Made by a program: the position numbers and the translations under genes. This document shows positions 24,572-35,408 of a DNA stretch of 64,000 bases, piece by piece. Origin of the DNA: Casuarius casuarius (Eukaryota; Chordata; Aves; Casuariiformes; Casuariidae); contig PTFA01000367.1 in NCBI GenBank assembly GCA_003342895.1, forward strand, positions 434,001-498,000, in the 5' to 3' direction. The notes beneath the pieces are model-generated. The model was not told the origin of the DNA. It worked only from the letters and a program-made list of their open reading frames with translations, and ran no database searches. How positions within the stretch are numbered: the first letter of the stretch is position 1; each line of letters opens with the position of its first letter.

Positions 24572-27119
24572 CTATAACACAAAAGAATTTCATTATTAAC
24601 CTCTGCACAATGCATTTTGTGTCATCGAAATACATAGCGCTATTATGGCCATATCACTGGTATCCCATCCTTCCACACCAATTACTTATATTTCTACAAG
24701 CTGCTTTTGATAAATGGAGGCTGCAACTTACATTATCAATGGCAATAATATACTGTAGAACATGTGGGAATAAAACCAGCAGTGAAAGGGGAAGTGTTGA
24801 GAAAACACGTTATCAAATTACTTTGTTCACCCAATCATATTTCATGCTACCACAAAATAAAATTTAGAGCAATTTCATATTGAAAGCCAGAATCATGTTA
24901 CTTAAGCAGCAGCAATGTGGTAATACTGCAAGTCTGTAAGACTGTGCCATCCCAAATAAGATTCTTCTCTGCTACTGTAGCTAAGATGTCAAAATAAAAA
25001 GAAAATGGCAAGTTACACATAAAAAAAAAAAAAAAGTGCTCATATGACTATTTTGGATTCCTAATTTGGTGGTTTAGTTTTAGCTGATGTGCAAACAGCA
25101 TGTTGCAAATGATGAGATAGTTTTAAATTATTATTTCTATTCCTTCTCAAGCTTAATTCGCTTTTGAAAAATGCAGACATTAAACAGAAACAAAACTATT
25201 ATACCTGTTCTGAACACAACTTATTGTCCTATTTATTCCTGTGTTCTTTCATGTGCACGTTGTACAAATACTGACACAGCTATTTCAGTTCTGCTGTAGT
25301 CACATCCCAGTTAGCTAGGATAAAGTGGCTGTACATTTAGTGTTTACAATCGGTGTACGATTCCCATTTCTTGGAGAGTCATTAGGAGTATAGAACAATC
25401 ATACACCAATGCTTCTATCTCATTGCCCCTTATCAGACACCGTTTTGTCTTTACAGCCCAGAAATCCCTGCCTCTTCCTGATCAAATGCTGGGGGCTCTG
25501 TGCAGGGGTCCGAACTGAAGCAGATGCTTTGTTATGTGACTGGATGACCACAGGAGCAGAAGGGTATCAAGCTCACCAAAACACAGCATTTGCATTACCG
25601 GCAGCTGTTTTTAACATATATCACTTAAAACCTTGGTGCTTCACATTCCTTTGTAATAAGGTGAGAATAACAGTTACTTGTATCATGGTGAAATTGTGGA
25701 GTTTAATTCATCGGTGAGTGAAATTTGCTCAAATAGAGAAGAGCACTCTATCACAGAGGCATTAAGAACGGGATGCGAGTGATGAATTGATCATGTGCAG
25801 ACAATGAGTTTCACTGTATTGCCGGCAATGCCTTAAGGTCCTTGGAGGGAAAGCACTACTGGATGATCCATATTATCATCATTACTATTTTAAAGGTCCC
25901 CAAATTAAATGCTATTATATTATACATCCATTCATATCTCCCTTCAATTTACTTGTTCTCTGTACACAAACAAAAGCTATATTAACTCCCAGAAAGAGTG
26001 TACAAACAATATAAGGAATGACTGAAAAACAACATTCAATTCCTGCTGTTATTTTTATAAACATGTATCATTTACTACAATCACCTTTGATGCTTTTGTT
26101 CTGTTGATAAAATAAAATGTACTCATAATCTAGGAGGTAATCATCTCAGGAAGAAACCCACTACGTAGAGTGCACTGTCTGACAGAGAATAGACGTAGTG
26201 CAGGAGCTTGCAATGCACATAATTTAAATTTCATACAGCAGCCCATATACAGAATTAGCGTAAATTTCAATGTTCACAATTCTCGGTGAGAGTGTTATGC
26301 ATCTCTTGAAAATCCTCCCGGGCAAATACAAATTATCACTGAGTAATGAAGAAACAGATGATGCAAAATGGAATAGTTCTCTTGATGCAGAGGAGCCTGG
26401 AAATGATTTCAAGTTTAAATAATAGCAACTCCATTTTCCCACACATTAGGCTTGATGGGCACCTTGGAAATAATGAAATCCTGCGTTCGATACTTCAGAC
26501 CTTTAACACTGGTATCATTCCATAAATCCCATTCTACTAACAGAATTACCAAACCTCCTAATCCTATAATCACTGTGAGATGCACCTTCCTATCGCCAGC
26601 GCAGCTGACAAACTGAATATTACCATCTCTATTTTTCTCACTTTTTTGGTTACAGATATCTTCCCCTACTCAAAGTTATGAGTCTGAATAACAGGATCTT
26701 ATCTAAGCAGTCTGGAGCCTGTCAGCAGCATTCATTTGGGCTTTACTGATCTTCCCAGAGAGATTTGTCTTCAAAGTTGTACAAATTTTCTATTTTCATT
26801 TTGCTACCGCTTTAGCTATAAAAATAGTTAAACCTAGTTTCTTCTCTTCTACCTCTCTCCTATTCCCTCTTTCCCCCAAGAATTTTCCTTCTCTCTCTCC
26901 AAACCCTTCTGGTGAAAAAATGAAAAGAAGAAAATACTTTAAAGACCTGCTGGACTACATCTTTCCAAGCAGCATTTGCTCCTACCTTACTGTTTGAGGG
27001 ATTGCAGAGTGGCCTAAAAGACCAGCAATAATAAATAAAATAAGCTTAGTTCTCAGCATGAATACAATGCTATTCATTTTTCAAAGAGAGGCTGACAAAT
27101 TAATCTAGGCTTGCAGAGG

Positions 27120-27238
27120 AGACTGGAAGCCAGGAAACTGAGACTTTGCTTCTGGCTTTGCCACTTTCTCTGTAACCTTGGGCAAATAATTTATGCAGTC
27201 TGAGGCTCAGTTTCCCCATCTGTGAAACAGATGCTTGA
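27120..27238 (+). repeat. MIR SINE
   Basis: The plus strand reads tctgtaaccttgggcaaata, then a short gap and ctgaggctcagtttccccat, then ctgtgaaacag. These are the core and 3' core of MIR in order and at normal spacing. It is the best preserved of the MIR-like sequences here. MIR is an ancient amniote family that survives at low density in birds. Confidence 0.8.
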
Positions 27239-27680
27239 CTCTTTGCCAGTTTTAACTTATTTAAGAACCTGGATTAAAGACTCTAAATATTCACAGTATC
27301 ATTTTTGTTGTTTTTTTTTTATAGTCTTCACTAGCTCCCAGTGGGCTACTGGGGAGTCCCCAAAGCATCCTTCCTTGTACTTGTCTAAACAGGTAGAACT
27401 AAAGTCCAATTAACCATGCTCTCCAGACACCACCACCACTGCCTGCAGCTCTAAACTTTCTATAAGCAAATAAGAAAAAGCATCTAAAGGAAATCCATTG
27501 AAAATGCAGGCGGCATCAGCAACTGCTGAAAGATATACGGCAGAGCATGGTTACAGTACAGTCTGATACACTGAAACTCCATTATAGGGAAGTAAAAAGC
27601 TAGTCTGTGCAAGTTGCAATTTTATTTACAGTTAATCTCTGCTTATACTGTGAAATTAATCTGTCTCTCACACGTTCAAA

Positions 27681-27714
27681 GTGCACAAAGCCTGAGCAAA
27701 TGGGCTTTGTGCAC
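27681..27714. repeat. Perfect 12-bp inverted repeat with 10-base loop
   Basis: The left arm gtgcacaaagcc (27681-27692) and right arm ggctttgtgcac (27703-27714) are exact reverse complements around tgagcaaatg. In RNA or single-stranded DNA this would form a stable hairpin. It is not associated with a recognised element. Pairing stops just outside the arms. Confidence 0.9.
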
Positions 27715-28779
27715 AGAGCTCCATGGGGCTGGGGGAAATGCAATCCGCCTTCCCATTTGCGGTGAAGGTGCAGGGCAGCTTGGCATTCCCTAGTGCTATT
27801 ATTCTAGCTCCTAGCTTGGAGTAGGGGGGCAGCACCCTTCACTTATCCTTTTTTGAGTGCAGATTTGTATGATAATGGATTAAAAGCCCCTATATTTAGG
27901 TAGTGTGCAGAGCTAGTACCTGCCCCTTACAAGCCTGCGATACAGAGAGTCAGCAACATAATCCATGTGAGGACGAGTTTCCATGCTCCCATACCACATT
28001 CATCAACAAATCACAGGTGCACTGAAAGAGTTCAGCAGAAATAAGTTATCTGGCTCTAGTAGGGGTTCCCATATCTCAAATAAAACCTCATCTACTGAGA
28101 ATGATTGTTAGTGCCCTATTAATCCCCTTGGGAGCTAAAGAGCTCAAAGGATGAGTCAAAACAGAAGGAAGAGTTAGAAATCACCCTCTTATCTCCCTGA
28201 CCTCTCAAGGATTTTTTTTTTCTCTGTAATAAATGAAGAACATTTGAGACAGCAGATAGTTTTCCCACAGTGATAGTGAGACAGGCCAGAGACTGATCAC
28301 ATAGTTGTGTACAATTGAAACATTTTTGAAGAAAACTAAGAATGCTTTTTTAATTCAATTTCTCTAATGACACAATATTTGGGTTTAATTCTGCTGCCTG
28401 ACAAATCTTCTCCAATAGAAAATGCCAGCATGTTTGACATAACGCATGCTGAAATATAGAGATGGTAGTACATGGCCCGAATAAACGTCTATCTAGTCAT
28501 ATATCGTTCCTTTGAAATTGGCTTGTCTTGGACGCTCAGCCACAAAATGTAAGAACAAAACAAGGACAGAATGCTATTTCCATCTTTTCAGCTCCAGTAA
28601 TCTGTGCTTTAGCTACTTCCTGAGCCACAGACTGCACACACACAACTGCATTTAATAGTCCTTACTAGGTTTTTCTTCCACAAATATATTGAATTTTGTA
28701 TTTCTAAACCATTTGTATTTCTGATCTTAACTACTGCCTGTAACAACGACCTCCACAGTTTATATGTTCTTTGGAAAAC

Positions 28780-29640
28780 TATCTTCTGATTTTGTACATC
28801 TCCTACCCCAAAACGTAACTGGGTGCCTCCTCTACTCCTGCAGTAAAAGAGAATAATCTTTTTCTAATCACCTTTCCATAGGGTAACCACCCTTCATCGA
28901 TCTCTTGCATGAAGAGTTCCAGTCTACTTAATTTCCCATTATTCAGAAGCCATGCTAGATCTCTAGTTATCCTATTCCTACCTTTCTGCACCATTTCTAG
29001 TTTTTCTATACCTTTCTCCAATGGAGCAATTAAAACTGTAAAGTCTTTGAGATGAGGGTGCCCCGTGGCTTCACACAGCGCTGCAGAGACATTCACTGAT
29101 TCTTTTCTATTCCTTTCTTCCCCGTACTTAACATTTTGAACCACTGGTTGGCACTGAGCTGATGTTTCCAGAAGACACACCTTTTCTGAATAGTAATTTC
29201 ATCTAATTTCATCTCTGTCACTAATTTTGTCTCCAAGTTTATTGCCCAGTCACTTCGAATCATTAGAACCTTCCGTGACTCTTCTGCAGTCAATTTTAAT
29301 TTTGATTACCTTGAATATTTTTATATAATCAGCAAACGTTATCATCTTACTGTCCACCTTCTTCTCCCACGCAGTTATGCGTACGGTGAACAGCACAGGT
29401 CCCAGTCCCTGGGGAGCTCCATCGACAGCAGGTCCCCACTTTGAGAACTGAGCATTTGTTCTCTTTAAAAAGCCATTAATTCATAACGAGACCTGGTCTC
29501 TTATAACTTTATGGTTTAGTTACTGTAAGAGCCTTTGGTAAGAGACCTCAAAGGCTTTTGAAACTCCAAATCAACAGCAGCATCCTTATGCTGATGCTTG
29601 CTTACTGCATTAACAGATTCGTAACGCTTCACTCTACAAA
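28780..29640 (-). mobile_element. Old CR1/L3-type LINE fragment (reverse transcriptase region)
   Basis: On the minus strand about 29377-29424 encodes GAPQGLGPVLF, corresponding to the GxPQGSxLGPxLF motif B of CR1/L2/L3 reverse transcriptases. About 29310-29360 contains a decayed equivalent of the FADDTK active-site region. About 28880-29050 encodes KLEMVQKGRNRITRDL and KLSRLELF, matching the C-terminal RT segment (LExVQxRA..., LGLFSL). Stops and frameshifts are frequent. It is more diverged than the copy at 18 kb and has the same sense orientation as SDK1. The element limits are approximate. Confidence 0.8.
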
Positions 29641-29878
29641 ATCAATGTCGACTCTTTCCTACATGGAAAGCACAAAAAAATGCTTAAATCCTAATGGAAA
29701 TAATATAACCATGCAATAAAGAATATTTTAATTGGCCCTGATCTGAAGAAAGAATGCATCCAAATAAACCGTCAGTGTTGGGGGGTTTTTTTGTTTTGTT
29801 TTTTTTAAACAAGATACTGTACTTTTTACCTAAGAATCTCAAGGCGTTTATAAGCGTACTGCCTGTTAACCCGAGCAT

Positions 29879-29962
29879 CAGGAAAATCGAGGCACCAAAC
29901 GGCTAAGTAGCTTGCCAACGTGACATGAAAATCCATTGACAGAGTCAAACTTAATATCCCAC
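29879..29962 (-). repeat. MIR-like SINE remnant
   Basis: The plus strand reads caggaaaatcgaggcaccaa, then cggctaagtagcttgccaac and gtgacatgaaaatcc. This follows the reversed MIR core (gaaactgaggcac..., gttaagtgacttgcccaaggtcac...). It directly borders the older LINE fragment region. Confidence 0.55.
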
Positions 29963-30649
29963 TTTATTAACTTTTAATTACCTGCTTTAATCACAACATT
30001 ATGATTCCTCCTATTTTTTAGGGTGCTAAAATACGATGCGCTTCTACTTTTGTGGAACTAACACTTAAAAAGCATTTTTTCTGAGGTAGAATTACAAACA
30101 TTTGAAGGCATTTATGTTAGTAAAACACCTTCCAATTAAAAACTGACTGAAACATTCCTTGGGCAGCACTCTAACTGCACTTAAATATTTCAGCTGCTGA
30201 CATTCTGCTCAATGCAAAAGCTCCATAATCTTTAGAAACAAGGAAGTGTAAACTACTGAATTTACTGACTGTTTGTATTGCAAATGATGGCTTCCACCCA
30301 TACTTTTACCTCCGCTCATTTACTGCCTCAAGACACTAATTCTTGTCAAGCCACAAGAACCATGAAGTCAAGCTCGTAGAAGGGCAGGAGGTGTCCTGCC
30401 CTCCCCCAGATGTGAACGTGCCTGCATTACACACAGCAGAACTAAGCTAAAGCAAAAGCACTGCCCATTTTCCCAAAGGCAGAGGACATCTCTCTGGCAG
30501 AAGGAAATTCTACCTTATAATCACCGCGTCAGCGATAGATCGTAATTACACACAGGCCTCAAAACATTAGAAGTTGATGCAAGATGCTTTCTTCAATACA
30601 GACCATGCACTTCTCTCTCACGCAAGCTCGAGTACTTCTGCGCACTCAC

Positions 30650-30733
30650 CCATCGCCTGGCATAAGATGTCCACGTCCTTCTCAGCTTCAGCCAAAATCC
30701 GACTCTCGGGCTCCGCAGTAAAATATGGTGGCT
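30650..30733 (-). CDS. SDK1: SDK1 exon, first half of Ig4
   Basis: The smallest exon here, 84 bp, phase 1 at both ends. It follows the pyrimidine-rich acceptor ccctgttcttaaag and ends ATGG|GTGAGT, a strong donor. It encodes EPPYFTAEPESRILAEAEKD and VDILCQAMG, the opening strands of Ig4 with the first disulfide cysteine. A second AG two bases further on (AGCC) could act as an acceptor, but only the start at 30733 keeps frame with the upstream exon. The EPPYFTAEPESRI opening is characteristic of SDK1. Introns on either side are long (8.4 and 6.1 kb). Confidence 0.95.
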
Positions 30734-33700
30734 CTTTAAGAACAGGGAAAACAAACAAAAGTAAACAAGTAAAAAACACAGCAAAATGAAAAATAGATGT
30801 TGATTTAAAGAATTTCATATAATCTCTCCACAAGCATTGCATTTAATACAGTGTATTACCAGCAGAGTAGTTTGTCTCCTTTTGGGGGCTTTTTTTTTTT
30901 TTTGGTAGTAAAAGCATCATAAAAAAGCCAACAATTATTTGCTATGATGAATATGAATTTCAAAGAGAGTCAAGTCAATGTCAGGTTAGATTTAGGGTTT
31001 TGCACTGCAAATTAATACTCAGAGCAGGGGGCTATTTTTCATTTTATAGGTTTGAATCATGGAATGTTTTAATTCTCAGTTCAGAAGAGCCATCCCGAGA
31101 GGTTTATAAAGGTTTATATTTACAACACAGGATTTTATAGGATAGTTTGCTTCAGTATCTAAACTAAACACCACCTCATGAAGGCATGAAGCATGTCAAA
31201 TAAAGTGCCATAACATGTCAGAGAGCCTATATCAGAGGATAAGTGCAGCATAATTAAAAAAACTCTCCTCAACAGTTTTATTTCTTGAAAGCAAACAGAT
31301 TTAATGCTTTAATTGAAGTTACAGTAATAACCACAAAAACCTACACTTTATCATTAGGACTAAAGAAAAGATATTAGACGTTTAATTAAACAAAGACAAG
31401 ATTCCAGAAACTGTAGAGCATGCTGTCATGCAACTCTTTCTTCTATGCAGCATAAAATTGAAGAGCATCATGTCAAAATCCCCCAGGCATTAAGGTTGCA
31501 GTAATTATCATGGTAACTAAGAACTGTCATAGTCTGTTCAATGCAATTATCATCTGAGTACTGTTTTTAGAAGCATTTTATTTGATTGTAACTACAGTTC
31601 TATTGTAGCCTAGGCAAAGTGACTGTGAAGTTTTAAAAAATACAGACAAGGCAATATAAATGGCTTGTAAGAACAAGTTGCTTGTACTTTCATCTTTAGG
31701 AATTCAAGTAGGTTGGAAAAAAATGTAGCAAGCTATAAGCAAGATCTAAAGTCATGTAAGCTGATCTTTTCTCAAAGCTTTTCACCAATCATACGTGAAA
31801 ACCAGATGTGCTGTTTTTATTTTTGATAGGACATAACTTATTTTCACAAGTCAAAACAAAATCACATCAATTTATCCTGCAAATATCCTGTTATTTCTCC
31901 TGCTATGACCTGTAGCAAGCATTGCTATCAGCATTTCACAGAGTGATTATATGATGTGCCAGCAAGCACACATCGGTAACCACCAGGACTATGGCTCCGA
32001 AAGCGCTCACAGCACGCCTCCCCGCTAACTACAATAAAATACTTGCTTGAGTGCACAGAACTGGGGTCCCATTTGGGCTCCGATGGATATTACAATTCTG
32101 TATTCATTCCAAATAAAGTCAATCAATATTAGTCTTCAAAATCCTGCGCACAGGAGGAGGTGAGGTTGCAAAATAGTCTGGAATATGCATTCACCAGCAA
32201 AACCAATAAAACAAGCTACATGATTTATTATATTCTAATAATATACATGTGTTAACATTATTGATCCTCACTGCCTAATATAAAGCTATTAATAAACATA
32301 CATAATAAGAAGTGATTTATTGCATATGATCTCATGCATTAATCTAAACAACAATTTGAAAAGCTGAACATTTAATTGAAATTCACTGATGGAAAACAGT
32401 GTTTGACACATTTGATCATCTAAGTTGCTGAGCCATCTGCAATCCATCTAAGTCCACGTCCAGGTATCATACACTTTTCCTTTTCGTCCCCTCCTCCAAG
32501 CCTTATCTTGATACTTTCCTTGAGCTCCAGTTCCTAGAATTTTATCTTTCTGGTTTCCACATTTTTAGCCTAGTGTCCTTACTTATCTATGTGCCCACCT
32601 GTGTGCCCTCTCTTAAAATAACTTTTGAGCCTTTGTTCCATTCCAGTTTGTTTGATTGTGAGGAGAGCCAGAGGGGAAAGGTGGCCAAAGCAGCACAGAA
32701 GCAAGACAGGATCCAGGCACGTACCCCTACATCCAGGCCTTCTAACCTTGCGCTTCTAGCTACAGATGTCTCTTCTGTCAGTGAGGCTCCAGCATATTTT
32801 CCTCTTTTTAGGGGTTACAGAAAGTTCCCCTTTCACCCTCCCCTTTCTATGGCACTCTAACCTAAACAGGCCAATTTTTAAACCTGGCAACCTTCAGCTG
32901 CCAGTTCTCAAGCTTTCTCCTGGATCAGCAACAACCAGTGATAAACCTCAGATTTATCTTCAAGATGGGCCTGCAGTCCAGCTGCAGAGCAGTTAAGGTG
33001 GACTCAAAGATGCTGGTGGCTCCATGACCACTGCTTACGAACCACTGTTGCACGCAGCTGCTGCAGATATACTTGGCCTATTCATATAGCCTGCTTTCGC
33101 CCTCTTCCAAAATCCTGTCCTGCAGCCTGTGCTCCTTCCTTTAAATCCCGTACAGGTTGCTTTGCTGCCCTCAAAGAAAACGATTATAATAAGAGACGTT
33201 TAGGTGAGCTGGTTATGAAGCAATGAACTACCTGAGAAGAGACTTGAAGTCATTGATAACCGTCACTTTGCAAATGGGACTGTTATAAATGGAAGAGTCA
33301 CCCCAGCTTTTTGGAAAGAAGGAGGAAGGCATTGCGGCAGACAGCACGGAGCAGCAGATAGAAGTCTGGGGTCTAAAGGACACAGGCCAACTCCCAGAGG
33401 GCAATACCTCCCACGCCAACGGTGCTGCTTTTCCATACATGTGTCTCCTACGCTAGCAACACCAGCAGGTCCTTTGCAGGCTCCATTTTACCTGCCTACT
33501 GCATTGAGCAGTGAGGGTTTATAGCTTCAACACAACTCAGACTGCTGAAGGGATTAAGCAGAAATGGCTCCAGTTACAGGACCTAGACAACCGAAATCTA
33601 AGCTCCCGCTTCTAAGAAGAGTCAGGCACATGCTCTGCGTATGAAGGATGTGCCTAAAGGCCTGTTGCAAGTGTGCAATTCATGGGACCTGAATTTGGGT

Positions 33701-34009
33701 GCTGTACAGCACCTGGCGAATGTCTATCAGGAAGAGGCCACAGAAAACAGCAACATTTATAGGGGTCGGATGGCATCCTGGCTTTCTGTACATATGACTA
33801 TATTGCATATTTATAAGGCTGGGTTTGGATCACACAGTGTGAATTTGAACATTTATTGTTGTAGGCAATAATCATGTGCTGAAATTTAATATGCGTGGTG
33901 AAATTACAGTCTCTTCCAAACTCTCTAACATGCCAGACACAAGCCCCCAGACAGAGCTATTTCAAGGAACGACAGTCGTCTCTTGGTATCAGGTCAAACA
34001 TTCGATTTA

Positions 34010-34150
34010 AATTACAGAGTCACAACGGTTAGAGGAGGAAGAGACCTATTATACCAAGTTCACCCTGCTGGCACTGCAGCGTGCTGTGCAACGAGACGGG
34101 TCACGTCTCCTATTAGACTGAAAGAAACAGATACTATATTGTTCAGCTGT
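34010..34150 (-). mobile_element. Possible CR1/L3 3'-end remnant
   Basis: The run cagagtcacaacggttagag followed by gaggaagagacctattata resembles the reverse complement of the CR1 3' end ('gaatcacagaatggtt..gttggaagagacct'). Similarity fades after about 60 bases. The call is weak. Confidence 0.35.
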
Positions 34151-35393
34151 CATATTGGTGTTTGACTGATCTTAACTAAAAGGTCAAGAACAAGCAAAAG
34201 AAAAAAAGAATATTTGAATATAAATGCACACTTTCTACAGTTGTTGAGGGTCTGGGGTGGGGGGTATTGCAATACAGATATCATTGCAAAAACAGCCTCC
34301 CTGCAAAGCCCTTGGGAGCCTGCAAAATTTGATACCGTTCTAACTTCTCCCACACAGAGTTACATGGTCACTGATTTTAACATTCAAAAGATAGCAGTCA
34401 GCATCCATTACATACCCTTCAAGCTGCATTGGAGATGTGTGACCTAATCCTAGATGCCTACATGAAAGTCAGAAAGAACAGAGAAAGCCCCAGAGGCTCC
34501 TCCAAAGCTGAAATTCCTGTATCACTCAGAAATTCAGGCTTGCATATTTAAGAGGCAAACCGAGGCTTCAACACGGAAGCCTCTCTCTAACATTAGCATA
34601 AACTAACTTATTTGGTGAATATCCTGTAAAGAAGGTGGAACAGAAAACTTGAGAGCCCCTTATAGGTACAAAGTTTGTAACCCAAGGCAGAAGATCAGAC
34701 TGTGCTGGGAGAGTTCACACTGTGTACCCAGGTTTAACAGGTTCCTTGAAGCAGGGTTTTTCTTTGCATGAGTATCAGGTTAAAACAGAAACAGATGAAA
34801 AGCTACTCTCAGTCTCCGGTTTTGAGCTTTGCATGCTCTGAGTCTTGGGAAAAATCCTTCTGGCTTCAGAACAGTTACTTTCAAAAACAGATGCAATTAT
34901 TGCACCTGGAACCTACGTGGTACGTGTGACTAACCTCCCCTACTGCGACCTGCACTCTAAGATCCTGTAACAGCCCAGGGCACGCAGCTTCTGCCTGCAG
35001 AACTGAAAGAAGGGGGAACTTCCAGTGCCCGTCATGGACTTCCCAGAAGTCCCATTACTTCACTATGGGATAGGTCCAGGCTGGGTCCTGTGTGCATTCG
35101 GGTGTAAGTAGACACAGATATGTTAGTCTCATGAACCTCTGTGGCTCACCAAACCAAAAGTAGTAATGACATAATGAAAGCAAGAAAGATTATTAAAGGG
35201 CTGGTCTATGAATTTCAGGTAATAGTTTAACAGCTTTCAAAACCCGTTTCTTCCACATAACTTTTTTTTTTCAACAGGATACTTCATTTTTCTGCTTTGA
35301 GCCTCTGCATCTGCATTCAGACCAATCAAAAGACATTTTATATACAAAACAGTTTTCTTGAAAGTGCTCATTCTTTTCTTACGGACAATACAT

Positions 35394-35408
35394 AATCATC
35401 ATCATCAT
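35394..35408. repeat. (ATC)n microsatellite, short
   Basis: Five tandem copies of ATC lie in intron sequence. It is small and of no evident function. Confidence 0.85.

Larger units (their letters stand above)
24572..30649 (-). other. SDK1: SDK1 intron within Ig4
   Basis: A 6078-bp phase 1 intron. It holds a clear MIR (27120-27238), a perfect 12-bp inverted repeat (27681-27714), an old CR1/L3 reverse-transcriptase fragment (28780-29640) and a further MIR-like remnant (29879-29962). A possible MIR 3' end near 25640-25740 is too diverged to list. Confidence 0.88.

Noticed and set aside
28803..29293. Minus-strand open frames that look protein-like
   Set aside because: They are the decayed reverse-transcriptase reading of the CR1/L3 fragment, not a host gene.
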